DNA from: Lobosporangium transversale
Taxonomy: Eukaryota > Mortierellomycota > Mortierellomycetes > Mortierellales > Mortierellaceae
Length of the DNA stretch: 64,000 nucleotides
Direction of reading: 5' to 3'
NCBI RefSeq assembly: GCF_002105155.1
Contig: NW_019028986.1
Location: 858,501 to 922,500, forward strand
Shown piece after piece: positions 61,416 to 64,000 of the stretch (its first letter is position 1; the number at the start of each line of letters is the position of its first letter). Made by a program: the position numbers and the translations under genes. The notes under the pieces were generated by a model, which made no database searches, had not been told where the DNA came from, and saw only the letters and a list, made by a program, of their open reading frames with translations.

Positions 61416-62340
61416 GACACATTAGTTTCAATTAGAGCTCTATTGGAAACTATTAAAAAAGAGAGAAAAAGATAAAGAGAATCGCTTACATGACGCAGGA
61501 GATAATCCAATGTAGAAGACTGTGACAAAACTCCAATGAGACGGCCAGTAGAATCGATAACAGCAACTGGTATAGATGAATAACCCCGCGAAATACAAGA
61601 AAACAGAAAATGAAAATATATACTCTAGTTAACAAATTAATCACAAAACCTATAGTACGAATAAAAAAATAAAATTGAGGATTTTATCATTATATATACC
61701 TCGATGAATACCGGTAGCAAAGTCGCAGATGACTGCTCCGAGTCTTGTCTCAGCCAGGACTGTACAAAATGGATCCTTTCCAGAGAGGTCTAAAATAAAA
61801 CAAAAGAAAAAAGGAAAAAAAAAAAAACATAGCACAGTCATATTAACATCATTCACAAGATGACAAGGTGATTAAGATGATAATGCATTATTTTTTTGCT
61901 TTTTTTTTGTTACCAGAGGCCAATTTTACTGGGACATTTTGGCTATGTCTGGTTTTTTGAATCAGATCACGCATGCTCAGGGTTTGTTCTTCAGTCGGGA
62001 CTTCTGTCTTCTTGAGGGCGATGAGAATATAGGCCATCAGATCACTATAATCGAACATGCCTACATAGGTCTCCCGTTCCGAGTCATAAACTGGTGCTGA
62101 ACTGATTCCATGTTTGAAGAGCACCTGATGATCGTTGTATCATAGTTGAGAAGAAGAAGAAGAAGAAGAAGAAGAAAAGTAAAAGAGGATGGCAGATGGT
62201 TTAATGAGACGAAGGTATATAAATGAATATAGCAAATAAGGGACCGCGTATAAAGGTCATTTAGACGTGATATCGATTCAAATATCCAAGTCATTACTTC
62301 GCATGCATCTTCAACCGATGTGTTGGCTTCACTATGAGGT

Positions 62341-62412
<72 letters not shown>

Positions 62413-62643
62413 AAAGAGAATGTATCGATGAGCGATACGATGGAAACAATGTTAGTTTTAATAATATTCAGAGACAATTTAGGCCATTGGGCAACATTTT
62501 AAGCGGGGGAGAGACTGATTCTTTCTATTTTACATAATAATAACATTCTGATTTTCGACAAGTTTACCGACTTGGATCATAGTCCAGTCATGATGCGAAG
62601 TGGTGAGACCTTCTCGATGAGGAAGGGTTTCTTCACTGGCCAT
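60477..62643 (-). CDS. Four-CBS-domain protein (AMPK gamma/Sds23-like)
   Basis: Exons in transcript order: 62643-62568, 62326-62298, 62124-61914, 61789-61700, 61566-61490, 61187-61106, 60973-60894, 60740-60477; they join in frame to 302 residues. The protein consists of four CBS motifs: HGISSAPVYDSERETYVGMFDYSDLM, FATGIHRVAVIDSTGRLIGVLSQSS, HNVSSLAVLDEQGILLGNISMTDI and ATKVHRLWVVNDMGFAVGVVSLTD, each ending in the typical glycine-valine-Asp/Ser pattern. CBS pairs bind adenine nucleotides. Relatives are the energy-sensing gamma subunit of AMPK/Snf1 and the phosphatase inhibitor Sds23, both acting in nutrient signalling; I cannot choose between them. Exon 2 is only 29 bp. Its acceptor is uncertain: AAG fits the frame, while the TAG five bases upstream does not. 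It sits just behind a ~60-base CT repeat. Confidence 0.8.
62346..62408. repeat. (AG)n microsatellite
   Basis: About 31 uninterrupted AG units. On the transcribed minus strand this is a CT tract directly upstream of the exon 2 acceptor of the CBS-domain gene. Confidence 0.95.
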
Positions 62644-64000
62644 ATTGTGGTTTTATACGAGAGTAGAAGAAGAAAAGGGTGAGGGTAAAGAGTAAAAAGA
62701 GATAAGAGAAAGAAGAAGAAGAAGAAGAAGAAAAAGGATATGTTTGCGAGGAAGGAGAAAAGTGTGGGAAAGGAAACAAAAAAAAAAAAAAAAAGAAAAA
62801 GAAAAAGAAAAAGAAAAAGATGGGCTTGTTTCACTCATATCATGTCAACATCAACAACACCAATATCAATTGACCTTTTTCTCTTCCCTTCGTTGAACGG
62901 ACAGACTAAAAATGGACAGTTGCACAAGGTATTAACAGGTTGGTTTGAGCATCTGTTTCAACACAAATTTTTTTGTGGACATGGATATCTCCTAGGTTGA
63001 GATGCAATAAATGCGATAAAAATATATACTTGACGTGATACATAGTCTCACGGCATATTCACGGAGGTAAGGATCGCTCTCGCCAACTGATCCGCTTTAA
63101 AGAAGAAGAAGAAGAAGAAGAAGAAGAAGAAGAAGAATAATAATAACAATAATAATAGTAATTGGCCTAGCTTATTCATCAAAAAATGCTGTGCTAGGTC
63201 AAGATTTCAAGACGATTGTTGCGATTAGCAGTCATTTACATGGGTTTTTACTATAGCTAAGATTTTTACCCTTTTTATTTAACGAAGATCCCTGGATCAT
63301 AAAAAACACATCTTTCTTTCGTTCTCGTTACTTATTATGATCCTGGCATATTTCAACGATGGAGATACGCACATGTCCTTTACATCGTGCTTGCTCATTT
63401 GTACGACTTGTACGTACTACTCTCAACTTGTGGAACGTGGAAGCAACGAGCACAGGAGCTCACACGCCTGTTGCAAGTCAGGGTAAGAAGTATCTATCAA
63501 GGGTTCATTTGCTCTTGAGATGTGTTACCGACTATGTAGTGTTCTGGGGTGACGTTAAGAATTTCTATCGTATCTATTGCATTTCATTTAGTGAAACAAA
63601 TAGAGATTTCACGCACAGATGTGTAATATGTATATCTGTATAAGCAAAGCTATCCAATGTAGTTTTATCGGTGATTTTGGTTTCCCAAATGGCCAAGAAA
63701 GAAGTAATGAAAAAAAAAAAAAAAAAAAAAAAAAAGAAAAAGAAAAGAAAAGAATAGAAAGGAGAATGAAGAAGAAGAAAAAAAAAAAAGAAAAAAAAAA
63801 AGAAAAAGAAAAAGAAAAAGAAAAAAAAGAAAGAAAGAAAGAAAGAGAGGATGTATTTTCTATCTGTTTGTGTGTGCACAGATGCTGGATATGTCGTCTG
63901 GAAGGGAGAGAAAGGAAGGGGGGGGGGAAAAGGGAGGAGAAGGGAGATTGGATTGGAGAGCAATACGGATGGTGTGAATGTGGAGGAGGCGCTTGGAATA
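62644..64000. other. Upstream region of the CBS gene to the window end, repeat-rich
   Basis: No gene supported. A purine-rich stretch (62663-62820, with AAG and GAAAAA units), an (AAG)n run at 63101-63136 followed by AAT units, and a ~140-base poly-A/GAAA tract at 63709-63850 dominate. Open frames on the minus strand across these tracts are Phe/Ser artefacts. A run of nine or ten G lies near 63920. Confidence 0.55.

Noticed and set aside
62577-62838. Phe/Ser-rich minus-strand frames near the CBS gene start
   Set aside because: Translations of AAG/GAAAA tracts; the real start of the CBS protein lies within this span in a different context.

Overview
This is a eukaryotic, fungal window. Genes are split by many short GT-AG introns (mostly 60-250 bp), spacers are AT-rich and full of long poly-A/poly-T runs, and the gene families are fungal: Kre9/Knh1-type wall proteins, an IPT/TIG plus ankyrin regulator of the Spt23/Mga2 kind, a KN-type homeodomain protein, fungal 5-aminolevulinate synthase, RIF1 and SLX1. 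The overall style suggests an early-diverging (Mucoromycota, perhaps Mortierellomycotina) fungus. That placement is an inference, since no rRNA or other marker is present. Exon coordinates were built by eye from reading frame, splice consensus and family similarity. Every multi-exon model given was checked to close in frame, except the orphan gene at 48252-49535.

Layout. 1-8740: two tandem molybdenum hydroxylase (xanthine dehydrogenase-like) genes, the first cut by the window edge. 8919-10049: a small Tim17-like membrane protein. 10879-17252: RIF1. 17525-23077 (minus): an IPT/TIG-ankyrin regulator. 23078-28087: a gene-poor 5-kb spacer with a long inverted repeat. 28088-30155 (minus): an E2 ubiquitin-conjugating enzyme with a UBA tail. 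31096-33042: SLX1 nuclease subunit. 33394-34583 (minus): an unrecognised helical repeat protein. 38000-42470: a large disordered protein with a zinc-ribbon-like motif. 43065-43233: a short element with 30-bp inverted termini. 45385-46990: a multi-pass membrane protein. 48252-49535: an orphan multi-exon gene, possibly broken. 49681-51632 (minus): 5-aminolevulinate synthase. 53640-54215: a homeodomain protein. 54489-56558 and 57734-59622 (both minus): two related Kre9-like type I membrane proteins. 60477-62643 (minus): a four-CBS-domain protein.

The strongest observation is the tandem hydroxylase pair. As far as can be read, the copies are identical over about 2 kb of coding sequence and one intron. 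They then differ almost only in three short blocks of the molybdenum domain. These blocks carry the residues that line the substrate pocket, and the first copy has lost the arginine and one of the phenylalanines that classical xanthine dehydrogenases use to hold purines. RIF1 and SLX1 both act in genome maintenance but are not adjacent, and the window otherwise looks like ordinary mixed-function fungal gene order rather than a cluster. No virus, CRISPR array, rRNA or convincing tRNA was seen.
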